Positions 8,161-15,009 of a stretch of 64,000 nt of DNA are shown one piece after another (within the stretch, counting starts at the first letter, position 1; every line of letters begins with the position of its first letter). Source of the DNA: Acidobacteriota bacterium (GTDB lineage Bacteria; Acidobacteriota; Blastocatellia; Pyrinomonadales; Pyrinomonadaceae). A program made the translations under genes and the position numbers. The notes beneath the pieces are model-generated. The model was not told where the DNA came from. It was given only the letters and a program-made list of their open reading frames with translations, and made no database searches. The stretch spans positions 62,001-126,000 of the forward strand of contig JAIVJZ010000041.1 of the NCBI GenBank assembly GCA_020199775.1, written 5' to 3'.

Positions 8161-9375
8161 ATGCGGAGAGTTTATTTAGACAACAGTGCGACGACGCCGG
8201 TTGACCCCCGTGTGGTCGAGGCGATGTTGCCTTATCTGACGGAGAAGTTCGGCAACGCTTCGAGCGTCCACTTCTACGGGCAGGAGGCGCGCGTCGCGCT
8301 CGACCGCGCGCGGCGCGAAGTGGCGACTTTAATCAACGCGCGCCCGAACGAGTTGGTCTTCCTCTCCGGCGGCACGGAGGCCAACAACCTCGCCATCCGC
8401 GGCATCGTTGAATCCAACGTCGAACACGGGCGTCACATCATCACTTCAAACATCGAACACTCGGCCGTGCGCGGCGTCTGCGACGCGTTGGAGAAACGCG
8501 GCTGGGAGGTGACGCGCCTGCCGGTCTACGAGGAAGGCGTCGTGCGTCTCGAAGACGTGCGCGCCGCGTTGCGGCCTGACACGGCGCTCATCACGCTCAT
8601 GCTCGCCAACAACGAGATCGGCACGATTCAACCCGTCGCCGAGATCGGCGCGCTCGTGCGCCAGGAACGCGAGCGCGGACGCAAATACCTCTGGCTGCAC
8701 ACCGACGCCGTGCAGGCCGCCGGGCGCATGCCGGTTGACGTGGAGACGCTCGGCTGCGACCTGCTCTCGCTCTCCGCGCACAAACTCCACGCCCCGAAAG
8801 GCGCGGGCGCGCTCTACGTGCGGCGCAGCGTCCGGCTCACGCCGCAGTCGCTCGGCGGCCATCAGGAACGCGAACGCCGCGCGGGCACGGAGTCTGTCCC
8901 GCTGCTCGTCGCCTTCGGCAAAGCCGCCGCGCTCGCCCGCGAAGAGATGACCGATAGGATCGAACACCTCGCACGCTTGCGCGATCAATTTGAAATCGGC
9001 GTCGAAGCGCGAGTGGCCGACATCGTTTTCAACGGCGACCGGGAGAGACGCCTGCCGCACCTGTCGAACATCTCCTTCCGCTTCATCGAAGGCGAAGGCT
9101 TGCTCATCAATCTGGACATGCAGGGCGTCGCCGTCTCGACCGGGTCGGCCTGTTCTTCCGGCTCGCTCGAACCCTCGCCCGTGATCCGCGCCATCGGCCG
9201 CGACGACGAACTCGCGCGCGGCTCGATTCGTTTCAGCCTCGGCAAAGACACGACGGCGGAAGACATCGCTTACGTACTCGAAGTGCTCCCGCGCGCTGTC
9301 GAAAACCTGCGCCGCCTCTCGCCCCTCTACCAGAAGTCGCTCGCCGAACGCGCCTGCGAAATCAAGACCGCATGA
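8161..9375 (+). CDS. iscS: Cysteine desulfurase (NifS/IscS family)
   Basis: 404-residue PLP enzyme that moves sulfur from cysteine to a scaffold, giving alanine. The N-terminal VYLDNSATTPVDP is the family signature. GGTEANNLAIRG is in the cofactor site, the PLP-binding Lys is in SLSAHKLHAPKG, and the persulfide Cys is in STGSACSSGSLEPS. This short active-site loop is class I (IscS/NifS) rather than SufS. The next gene encodes an IscU/NifU-like protein 140 bp downstream, which supports a Fe-S assembly or thio-modification role. The long leader contains repeat sequence and no strong Shine-Dalgarno site. Confidence 0.94.
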   Translation: MRRVYLDNSATTPVDPRVVEAMLPYLTEKFGNASSVHFYGQEARVALDRARREVATLINARPNELVFLSGGTEANNLAIRGIVESNVEHGRHIITSNIEHSAVRGVCDALEKRGWEVTRLPVYEEGVVRLEDVRAALRPDTALITLMLANNEIGTIQPVAEIGALVRQERERGRKYLWLHTDAVQAAGRMPVDVETLGCDLLSLSAHKLHAPKGAGALYVRRSVRLTPQSLGGHQERERRAGTESVPLLVAFGKAAALAREEMTDRIEHLARLRDQFEIGVEARVADIVFNGDRERRLPHLSNISFRFIEGEGLLINLDMQGVAVSTGSACSSGSLEPSPVIRAIGRDDELARGSIRFSLGKDTTAEDIAYVLEVLPRAVENLRRLSPLYQKSLAERACEIKTA

Positions 9376-9380
9376 GACAT

Positions 9381-9511
9381 AAGTTTCAAGTCACAGGTTT
9401 CGAGTTAAAGAAGGTTTCAGGTTTCAGGTTTCAAGTTGAAGAACAGGCAACTTTCAGACTTGAAACTCGAAACCTGAAACTTGAAACTTAACCTGAAACT
9501 TGAAACTTAAT
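9381..9511. repeat. Heptamer-built inverted repeat (TTTCAGG/TTTCAAG family)
   Basis: Imperfect tandem TTTCAAG/TTTCAGG units on the left and two blocks of CTTGAAA/CCTGAAA on the right fill the gap between the desulfurase and scaffold genes. The transcript would fold into a long hairpin between two cotranscribed genes. Confidence 0.82.
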
Positions 9512-9516
9512 TCCCG

Positions 9517-9897
9517 ATGCCCTACTCAGAGGCTTTCAAGGATCATCTCGCGCACCCGCGCAACGGCGGCGAAATCCCCGACGCCGACGCCCGCGCCGAA
9601 TTGACGAACCCGGCCTGCGGCGACCGCCTCCGTCTCACGCTCCGCATACGTGACGGTCGCATCACCGCCGCGCGCTTTCTGGCCTACGGCTGCGCGCCCA
9701 CGCTCGCCTGCGGCTCAGCCCTGACCGAGATGCTCGAAGGCATCACCACGACTGATGCCGCACGCATCACCCGCCAACAACTAACAAAACTTCTCGACGG
9801 CCTGCCCGCCCGCAAAAGTCACGCCGCCGCCCTCGCCATCGAGACCTTGCAAGAGGCGTTGCGCGTGGCCGGGTCTCCACCGGAAGCCAGTAGTTGA
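9517..9897 (+). CDS. IscU/NifU N-terminal-like Fe-S scaffold protein lacking the third ligand Cys
   Basis: 126 residues. The IscU fold is recognisable: start YSEAFKDHLAHPRNGG, first ligand in NPACGD and second in AYGCAPTLACGS, which also has an extra Cys. The third ligand, normally in a Lys-x-His-Cys motif, is replaced: the sequence reads ARKSHAAALA, with Ala where Cys is expected. It may therefore bind cluster differently or act only as a sulfur acceptor or carrier. It lies downstream of the cysteine desulfurase and is likely cotranscribed. Confidence 0.85.
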   Translation: MPYSEAFKDHLAHPRNGGEIPDADARAELTNPACGDRLRLTLRIRDGRITAARFLAYGCAPTLACGSALTEMLEGITTTDAARITRQQLTKLLDGLPARKSHAAALAIETLQEALRVAGSPPEASS

Positions 9898-9979
9898 GGC
9901 GACTTTTATTGTTGTAGTGGCCGACGTGTCGCAAGTGATATACTGCGGCCGCCCGGCCTTTGCGGATTGAGAGGTGATT

Positions 9980-10552
9980 ATGTCCCGCCAAGCTCAGACC
10001 TACATCACGCCCGAAGAATATCTCGCGCTCGAACGCCGAGCCGAGTACAAGAACGAATATTTCGACGGTGAAATCTTCGCAATGGTCGGGGCGAGCAGGA
10101 AGCACAATTTGATCACGACGAACATTACTCGCGAGTTCTCGCAACAGTTAAAGACCAAGCCTTGCGAGGTGTATTCAAGCGACATGCGGATCAGGATTCC
10201 GAACGCCAACATTTACACATACGCCGATGTAACTGTGGCCTGCGGCGAGCCGAAATTCGAGGACGCCGAACTCGATACTCTGCTCAACCCCGATTTGATC
10301 GTCGAAGTGCTGTCCAAATCAACCGCGTCTTATGACCGGAGGCAGAAGTTTGCCTTCTACCGTACCATCGAATCCCTGACCAACTACATCCTCGTGTCGC
10401 AGGAAACCCTGCACGTCGAACACTACGCCAAGCAACCCGACGGCCGCTGGCTGCTCTCGGACTTCCGCTCGCCGGACGACGTGGTTAAGTTGGACTCGAT
10501 CCGGTGTGCCCTGCCGCTCAAAGAAATCTACGACAAAGTATCTCTGCCGTAA
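9980..10552 (+). CDS. Uma2-family (DUF820) PD-(D/E)XK-like protein
   Basis: 190 residues. Typical Uma2 layout: TYITPEEYLALERRAEYKNEYFDGEIFAM at the N-terminus, HNLITTNI, YSSDMRIRI, YADVTVACG, PDLIVEVLSKSTASYDRRQKFAFYR and a C-terminal half with SLTNYILVSQ. The family is predicted to have a restriction-endonuclease-like core and is common in cyanobacteria, Chloroflexi and acidobacteria; its physiological role is unclear. AGAGG lies 5 nt before ATG 9980. It appears somewhat less G+C-rich than its neighbours and stands alone, which fits a mobile accessory gene. Confidence 0.88.
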   Translation: MSRQAQTYITPEEYLALERRAEYKNEYFDGEIFAMVGASRKHNLITTNITREFSQQLKTKPCEVYSSDMRIRIPNANIYTYADVTVACGEPKFEDAELDTLLNPDLIVEVLSKSTASYDRRQKFAFYRTIESLTNYILVSQETLHVEHYAKQPDGRWLLSDFRSPDDVVKLDSIRCALPLKEIYDKVSLP

Positions 10553-10570
10553 GTTCTCCGCCCTCGAAAC

Positions 10571-10607
10571 GAAACAGGCGCCGCGATCATCTCGCGGCGC
10601 CTGTTTC
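10571..10607. terminator. Bidirectional terminator hairpin
   Basis: Perfect 16-bp stem (10571-10586 / 10592-10607) with a 5-nt loop; the outer stem is GAAACAGG, giving T-rich flanks on both strands. It lies between the convergent Uma2 and TonB-domain genes. Confidence 0.85.
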
Positions 10608-10626
10608 ATTTCGGGTGGGAGGTTTT

Positions 10627-12063
10627 CTACTTCTGCTCGGGCTGCTGCTGCTGCGGCCGGCGCGAGCGTTGCATCGTGCGCGTGAAGGACTGCGGCCTCT
10701 CCTTGACGGTGTAATCGGAGGGCACTTCAAAGAGCGCGCGCGCCGGTTCGCTGCGGTTGATGTCGGTCAGGCGGTAGGTAGTTTCGCCGAAGCGTGGGTC
10801 GCTGTGCTTGCTCATCACGACCGTTTGCAGTTCGGGCGAATACCAACGCTCGGAGACGATGTTGATCGGGCGTTCGTTGCCCATCATGCCCGCGGGGAAC
10901 GTGGTGGTCGTGCGCGTGCCTTCGGCTTCCACGCCCTCGATCATTTGTTTGCCGAGCGATTCCCTGACCGGCTTCACGCGTTCGCCTGCCGGGGCGTGAC
11001 CCGCCGGCACGGGCGCGCGCATGATGGATGTCGTATTGTCGAACGCTTCACCTTCCTTCGGCAGCATGAAGACGAAGGAGATCGCGCCGGAGACTTTCAC
11101 GGCGTTGCCGGAGAGTTTCGTCGGGCTGAACTGCCACTGCCGCGCGGCATCGACGGCGGCCTGCTGCAAGAGCGGGTGGCCGGAAGCCGCCTTCGCCGAT
11201 TCGACCGCGCCCGCCTCGTTGACGACGATCTGCACCGACACAGGGCCTTGCGCCCCGGCGGCCTTCGCAATCGGCGGGTACGTCGGCGGGACTCTCTTGA
11301 TGGCCTTGCCGGATAGCCCGTTCGCGCCCGCGTTGACGGATTTCGGCGCGTCTTGCGAGACCACTAACGCGCCGCTCCCGCTGCGCGTGAAAACTTGCGT
11401 GCGGGACGGGTCGCCTTCGCGCGGGCCGGCGAGCATCACGGCTTCTTTCGATCCGGGCATCAGCACGATCCGGTGCTCGTCGGGCGCGCCCGACCGATCA
11501 GCCCCGTAGAAGAAACCGTAGCTCGTCTTGTGCGCGGTGCGCGTGCGCGGGTTGAGCGTGTAGTTCGCGCCCGCGACGGGGTCGTTGATGAAGATGGTCT
11601 GCGCCGGTTCGTCCGAGGTCGCCCACGGGCCGATGTGGTTGAGAGTTTGATCGCGCCGCATGCGCCCCTCGCCGTCGCGGTAGACGCTGGCCTTCGAGGC
11701 GTGAGTGATGCGGTTGCCGTCGGCGAGCATCTGGACGGATTCGGTGACGGCCTCCGCCGAGTAGGGCGCGCCCTTCACGATCTTGCTGTCGAAGTGCATC
11801 TCCGACGACATGAAACTGAAGCCGAAGGACTCGCCCGGCGCACCCGGCGCGCCCGGCGCGATCTGCATCTCGAACATCTCCGGGTGGTCGGACATCACCC
11901 GAACGCGCGGCGCTTCAACGTGGCGCTCGATCAACACGTCTTGTTCGGGCGGGGGCGGCGGGGCTTGTCGCACCCTCTGTTGGGTTTGCGCGAAAAGCGC
12001 GCCCGTGCCGTTCGCCAGCAGGGCGAGCGCGCAGAAGGTGGCGGTCATCAAACGTCTGTTCAT
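10627..12063 (-). CDS. Secreted TonB C-terminal-domain protein
   Basis: 478 residues. A signal peptide (MNRRLMTATFCALALLANGTG...ALFAQ) is followed by a Pro-rich stretch, then a region of unknown fold and a TonB C-terminal domain at about 255-340: VPPTYPPIAKAAGAQGPVSV, VNEAGAVESAKAASGHPLL, AARQWQFSPTKLSG. A further 130-residue C-terminal region follows. There is no N-terminal TonB anchor and no ExbB/ExbD nearby, so it is a TonB-like domain used in another setting, as is common in acidobacteria. The start at 12063 is preferred over an upstream in-frame ATG because AGAAGGA precedes it. It follows the sigma/anti-sigma pair and may belong to that operon. Confidence 0.82.
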   Translation of the reverse strand: MNRRLMTATFCALALLANGTGALFAQTQQRVRQAPPPPPEQDVLIERHVEAPRVRVMSDHPEMFEMQIAPGAPGAPGESFGFSFMSSEMHFDSKIVKGAPYSAEAVTESVQMLADGNRITHASKASVYRDGEGRMRRDQTLNHIGPWATSDEPAQTIFINDPVAGANYTLNPRTRTAHKTSYGFFYGADRSGAPDEHRIVLMPGSKEAVMLAGPREGDPSRTQVFTRSGSGALVVSQDAPKSVNAGANGLSGKAIKRVPPTYPPIAKAAGAQGPVSVQIVVNEAGAVESAKAASGHPLLQQAAVDAARQWQFSPTKLSGNAVKVSGAISFVFMLPKEGEAFDNTTSIMRAPVPAGHAPAGERVKPVRESLGKQMIEGVEAEGTRTTTTFPAGMMGNERPINIVSERWYSPELQTVVMSKHSDPRFGETTYRLTDINRSEPARALFEVPSDYTVKERPQSFTRTMQRSRRPQQQQPEQK

Positions 12064-12181
12064 CTTCCTTCTCATCCTTTCGATAGACATGGCTGGTCTG
12101 TCACTTTTGCAAAACTTGCGCGCGTCAACTTATTTGACCGTGCGCCTCTCAACTTTTGTCGAAACTCTTCGCCCGCGCTCG

Positions 12182-13153
12182 TCAGCGCACAAAACGGATG
12201 GCGCGCGCCAGCCCGTCGTTACCGACGAGCACGTCGGCCTTGACCGGCTCGTTGCCGCGTTCGGCGTTCAACGGCAGGCCGAGCGAGGCGAGGGCGGCGC
12301 GCGGCAAACGCACGCGCACCAACTGCCCGCCCTCCAGAGGCGTCGCGGCGGGCGCACCGGCGACGAGCGGGAGAAATTCCGTCACGCTCTCCGCGTCACC
12401 AGGCTTGGCCGCGCCGCCCGCGTGATTCGCCGCCGACTCGCCTTCGCCCGGCGCGAAGATCGCGCGCCCGCCGTCAATCACCTGCCGCGACGCGATCATT
12501 CTGGGCGTTGCGGCGCGTGCCATCTTCGGCGACGTGCGTTGAGACGCGGCGCGCACGCCCGGCTGCGGCCGGTCGTGTTTCGCTTGCCCGGTCGGAGCGG
12601 CGGGAGAGGGAGACGGCGGCAGGGTTGCGATCACCGGCGCGACGGGCGACTGCTCTTTGCCGTCCTGCGGCGCGACGCGCGTCGTCATCTCCGGCGACGG
12701 CGGCGCGGTTTGCGTGAATTGCTTGTCGAACGTGACGAGGGCAACGAGCGTGAGCGAGGCCGCGATGGCCGTCGTCGTAAATGCGGTGCGCCACGTTTGA
12801 CGCCGCGACGAAGTGCGCCGCGCTATGTCGTCATTCGCAGGCAGCGCGACGGGCGCGGGCGTTGCGTTGATCATGGGCGATGCGTCCGTCGTCGTCGCCG
12901 CCGCTTGAGAGTCGGCGAGGCTCCGCCGGAAGGCCGCGAGCAGTTTCGTCTCGACGCGCGCGGGCGCGCTCAAGTCTTTCATGCCGGCCGCGACCGCCCG
13001 GAGCGCACCCGTCAAATTCCGCTCCTGCGCCAGACGCGCCCCGCACGCCGCGCAAATTTCGACGTGGCGCATCGCGCCGTCGCGCGCGGCGGCGTCCATC
13101 ATCCGGCCGCGCGCCGCCTCAACGATAAGAGATGTGAATTGCCGACAGTTCAT
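12182..13153 (-). CDS. Putative membrane anti-sigma factor with zinc-finger (ZAS-like) motif
   Basis: 323 residues. The N-terminal cytoplasmic part carries a His-x3-Cys-x2-Cys motif (HVEICAACGARL), the anti-sigma zinc-binding signature. One transmembrane helix (TTTAIAASLTLVALVTF) lies near residue 125. It is followed by a Pro/Ala/Thr-rich extracytoplasmic segment and a C-terminal region ending VLVGNDGLARAIRFVR. The ATG at 13153 overlaps the sigma stop by 4 nt (ATGA), so translation is probably coupled; a GTG at 13162 is the alternative. Role as the cognate inhibitor of the preceding ECF factor is inferred from gene order and motif. Confidence 0.82.
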   Translation of the reverse strand: MNCRQFTSLIVEAARGRMMDAAARDGAMRHVEICAACGARLAQERNLTGALRAVAAGMKDLSAPARVETKLLAAFRRSLADSQAAATTTDASPMINATPAPVALPANDDIARRTSSRRQTWRTAFTTTAIAASLTLVALVTFDKQFTQTAPPSPEMTTRVAPQDGKEQSPVAPVIATLPPSPSPAAPTGQAKHDRPQPGVRAASQRTSPKMARAATPRMIASRQVIDGGRAIFAPGEGESAANHAGGAAKPGDAESVTEFLPLVAGAPAATPLEGGQLVRVRLPRAALASLGLPLNAERGNEPVKADVLVGNDGLARAIRFVR

Positions 13154-13779
13154 GCGAAACACCTTAGAGGGTCAAAGTCCGTCGTCGCCGCCGCGTCTCG
13201 CTGGCGCACCTCGCGCAGTCGCTCGACGAGCAGAGCGCGTGCCCGGTGCAGGCGCGAGCGCACCGTGCCGACGGCGCAGCCGAGCGCGGTCGCCGCCTCC
13301 GCGTAACTCATCTCGTGCAACTCGCACAACACGACGACCTCTCGATAATGGACGGGCAAAGCCAACACCGCCTGTCTGACCGTCTCGATCAACTCGCTGC
13401 GCGCCAGTTCCGCGAGCGGGTCGTCGGCCGCGACGAGATGAGTTGAGACAATCGCGTCGCCGTCTTCCGCCGTCTCGTCCGCCATCGCCACGAAATGTCT
13501 TTCCTTCTCCAAACGCCGCAAGACCTGATTGCGCGCGACGCCGTAGAGATAGGAGGCGAGCGCGCCGCGCGTCGGGTCGAACGTCTGCGAGTCGCGCACG
13601 AGCGTCATAAAAACTTCCTGAGTCACATCTTCCGCGATGCCCTCCGAGCCGCACATCTGTAGCGCGAAGCGATAGATGCCCGCCTGCCGGCGGCGATAGA
13701 GCGCGGCAAAAGCGTCGGCGTCACCGGCGGCCGTCAACCGCAAAAGTTCTTCGTCGCTGTGCTCAGGGGAGGCTCTCAT
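13150..13779 (-). CDS. ECF-family RNA polymerase sigma factor
   Basis: 209 residues. Sigma region 2: YRRRQAGIYRFALQMCGSEGIAEDVTQEVFM. Region 4: LPVHYREVVVLCELHEMSYAEAATALGCAVGTVRSRLHRARALL. The spacer is short, as in ECF factors. The start is set at ATG 13779, since the longer frame upstream contains no sigma-like sequence. The gene is translationally coupled to the downstream anti-sigma gene. Targets are unknown; a TonB-domain secreted protein downstream suggests envelope functions. Confidence 0.93.
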   Translation of the reverse strand: MRASPEHSDEELLRLTAAGDADAFAALYRRRQAGIYRFALQMCGSEGIAEDVTQEVFMTLVRDSQTFDPTRGALASYLYGVARNQVLRRLEKERHFVAMADETAEDGDAIVSTHLVAADDPLAELARSELIETVRQAVLALPVHYREVVVLCELHEMSYAEAATALGCAVGTVRSRLHRARALLVERLREVRQRDAAATTDFDPLRCFA

Positions 13780-13951
13780 CTTCACGCGTCGTTGTTGCTC
13801 GACACACGTAATTCGCCCCGCCCGCTCGAAAAGTTCCACAAAGTGCCGGGGCGCGTGTGACAAACTGATTTTTAAGGTAGTCGGCTTAATTTCAGTGCAG
13901 AGTTGAAACTTCGTTGACGGCGATGTTAGGTGCGGGAACTTGTCTTTCGAC

Positions 13952-14992
13952 TCATTGTTTTTCCGCGCCCTTCGCCCCCGGCGCGAAATAGCCGGAGCGC
14001 GCGTGCACGGTGCGCTTGCCGCCCCCGGCAGCCTCACTCAGTTTGACCTGAATTTTTCGGAATTTGCCGTCGCGGTTCGCCTTCGACGTGTGATAACTGA
14101 TCGCATATTGCGTCCGCAGGTCTCGCGCGATCTCTGCGACGGCCTCCTGCATTTCTTTGACGTTCTTCGGGAAGAAGGCGCGCCCGCCCGTCTCCTGCGC
14201 CAAATTGTTGAGCAAGGCGGTCGCTTTGTCTCGCGGGCTTTTCCCGAACAGGACTTCGCCTTTGCCGAGGACGGAGACGACCCCGATGACGAAGACCTGC
14301 ACGTCGTGCGAGCGCAAAAGTTTCTGTAGGTCGCTTTGCTTGAAGTAGCTCGAACGGTCTTCGCCATCGGTGAGTAGAACGAGAGCGCGGCGACGCCCGC
14401 CCTCGTCCGTGCGCCGCGCCGCGACGCGCTCGGCGGAGAGATAGACCGCATCGACGACGGCGGTTTGCCCGCCCTCCACATACATGCTCTCCAAGCCCCT
14501 GATGAGCCTCCACTGCTCGGCGGTGAAATCCTGCGGCACCGTGATCTGGTCGCTGCCGACGAAACGCGTGAGAGAGGTTTCGTCGCCGGGGCGGTTGGCG
14601 GAGACGAGCGCGGCGCACGCTCGCAGGATGTGATCCAGCACGCCTCTGAGGGAGCCGGAGTTGTCCACGACCAGCGTGTAACTGACCGGCGACTCCTCTC
14701 TGGCGAAATGCGTAATCGTCTGCGGCACGCCGTCCTCTTCGACGCGGAAGTCCTCCGGCCGCAAATCGCCGACGACGCCCTTCGACTCGTCAGACACGAT
14801 CACGTTCAAGCGCACCGGCGCGCTCGCGGGCTGCGCGGCCGTCTGAGACGCGGCCGGGGCGGGCGTTTGCGTTGCCGTCGCCGGAGGTTGAGTTTGCGTG
14901 TTCGACACTTGCGCGCGGCCGACGAAGCAGGCGACGAGCATTAAGCCGAGGAGGAAAGGTAAACGGCGCGGCCGAGGCTTCTGAGATTTCAT
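13952..14992 (-). CDS. Secreted VWA-domain protein (acidobacterial VWFA-related family)
   Basis: 346 residues. A signal peptide (MKSQKPRPRRLPFLLGLMLVA) precedes a Thr/Gln/Pro/Ala linker, then RLNVIVSDESKGVVGDLRPEDFRVEEDGVPQ, the typical opening of the acidobacterial VWFA-related family. The MIDAS motif is VVDNSGSLRG (DxSxS), with LLTDGEDRSS as the second metal-binding block. The C-terminus has YHTSKANRDGKFRKIQVKL and HARSGYFAP, also typical. Function is unknown; a periplasmic or surface protein-protein interaction role is likely. It lies just downstream of PBP1A on the same strand. Confidence 0.9.
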   Translation of the reverse strand: MKSQKPRPRRLPFLLGLMLVACFVGRAQVSNTQTQPPATATQTPAPAASQTAAQPASAPVRLNVIVSDESKGVVGDLRPEDFRVEEDGVPQTITHFAREESPVSYTLVVDNSGSLRGVLDHILRACAALVSANRPGDETSLTRFVGSDQITVPQDFTAEQWRLIRGLESMYVEGGQTAVVDAVYLSAERVAARRTDEGGRRRALVLLTDGEDRSSYFKQSDLQKLLRSHDVQVFVIGVVSVLGKGEVLFGKSPRDKATALLNNLAQETGGRAFFPKNVKEMQEAVAEIARDLRTQYAISYHTSKANRDGKFRKIQVKLSEAAGGGKRTVHARSGYFAPGAKGAEKQ

Positions 14993-15009
14993 TTTATCTT
15001 CCGACTGCT

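Noticed and set aside
9381..9511. Possible CRISPR array (regular short repeats)
   Set aside because: Units are contiguous 7-mers without spacers, and they occur as inverted arms; no cas genes.
13780..13951. ECF-type autoregulatory promoter (GGAACTTTT) upstream of the sigma gene
   Set aside because: A GGAAC-like -35 is present, but the only CGT-type -10 is about 5 nt too far away for the usual spacing.
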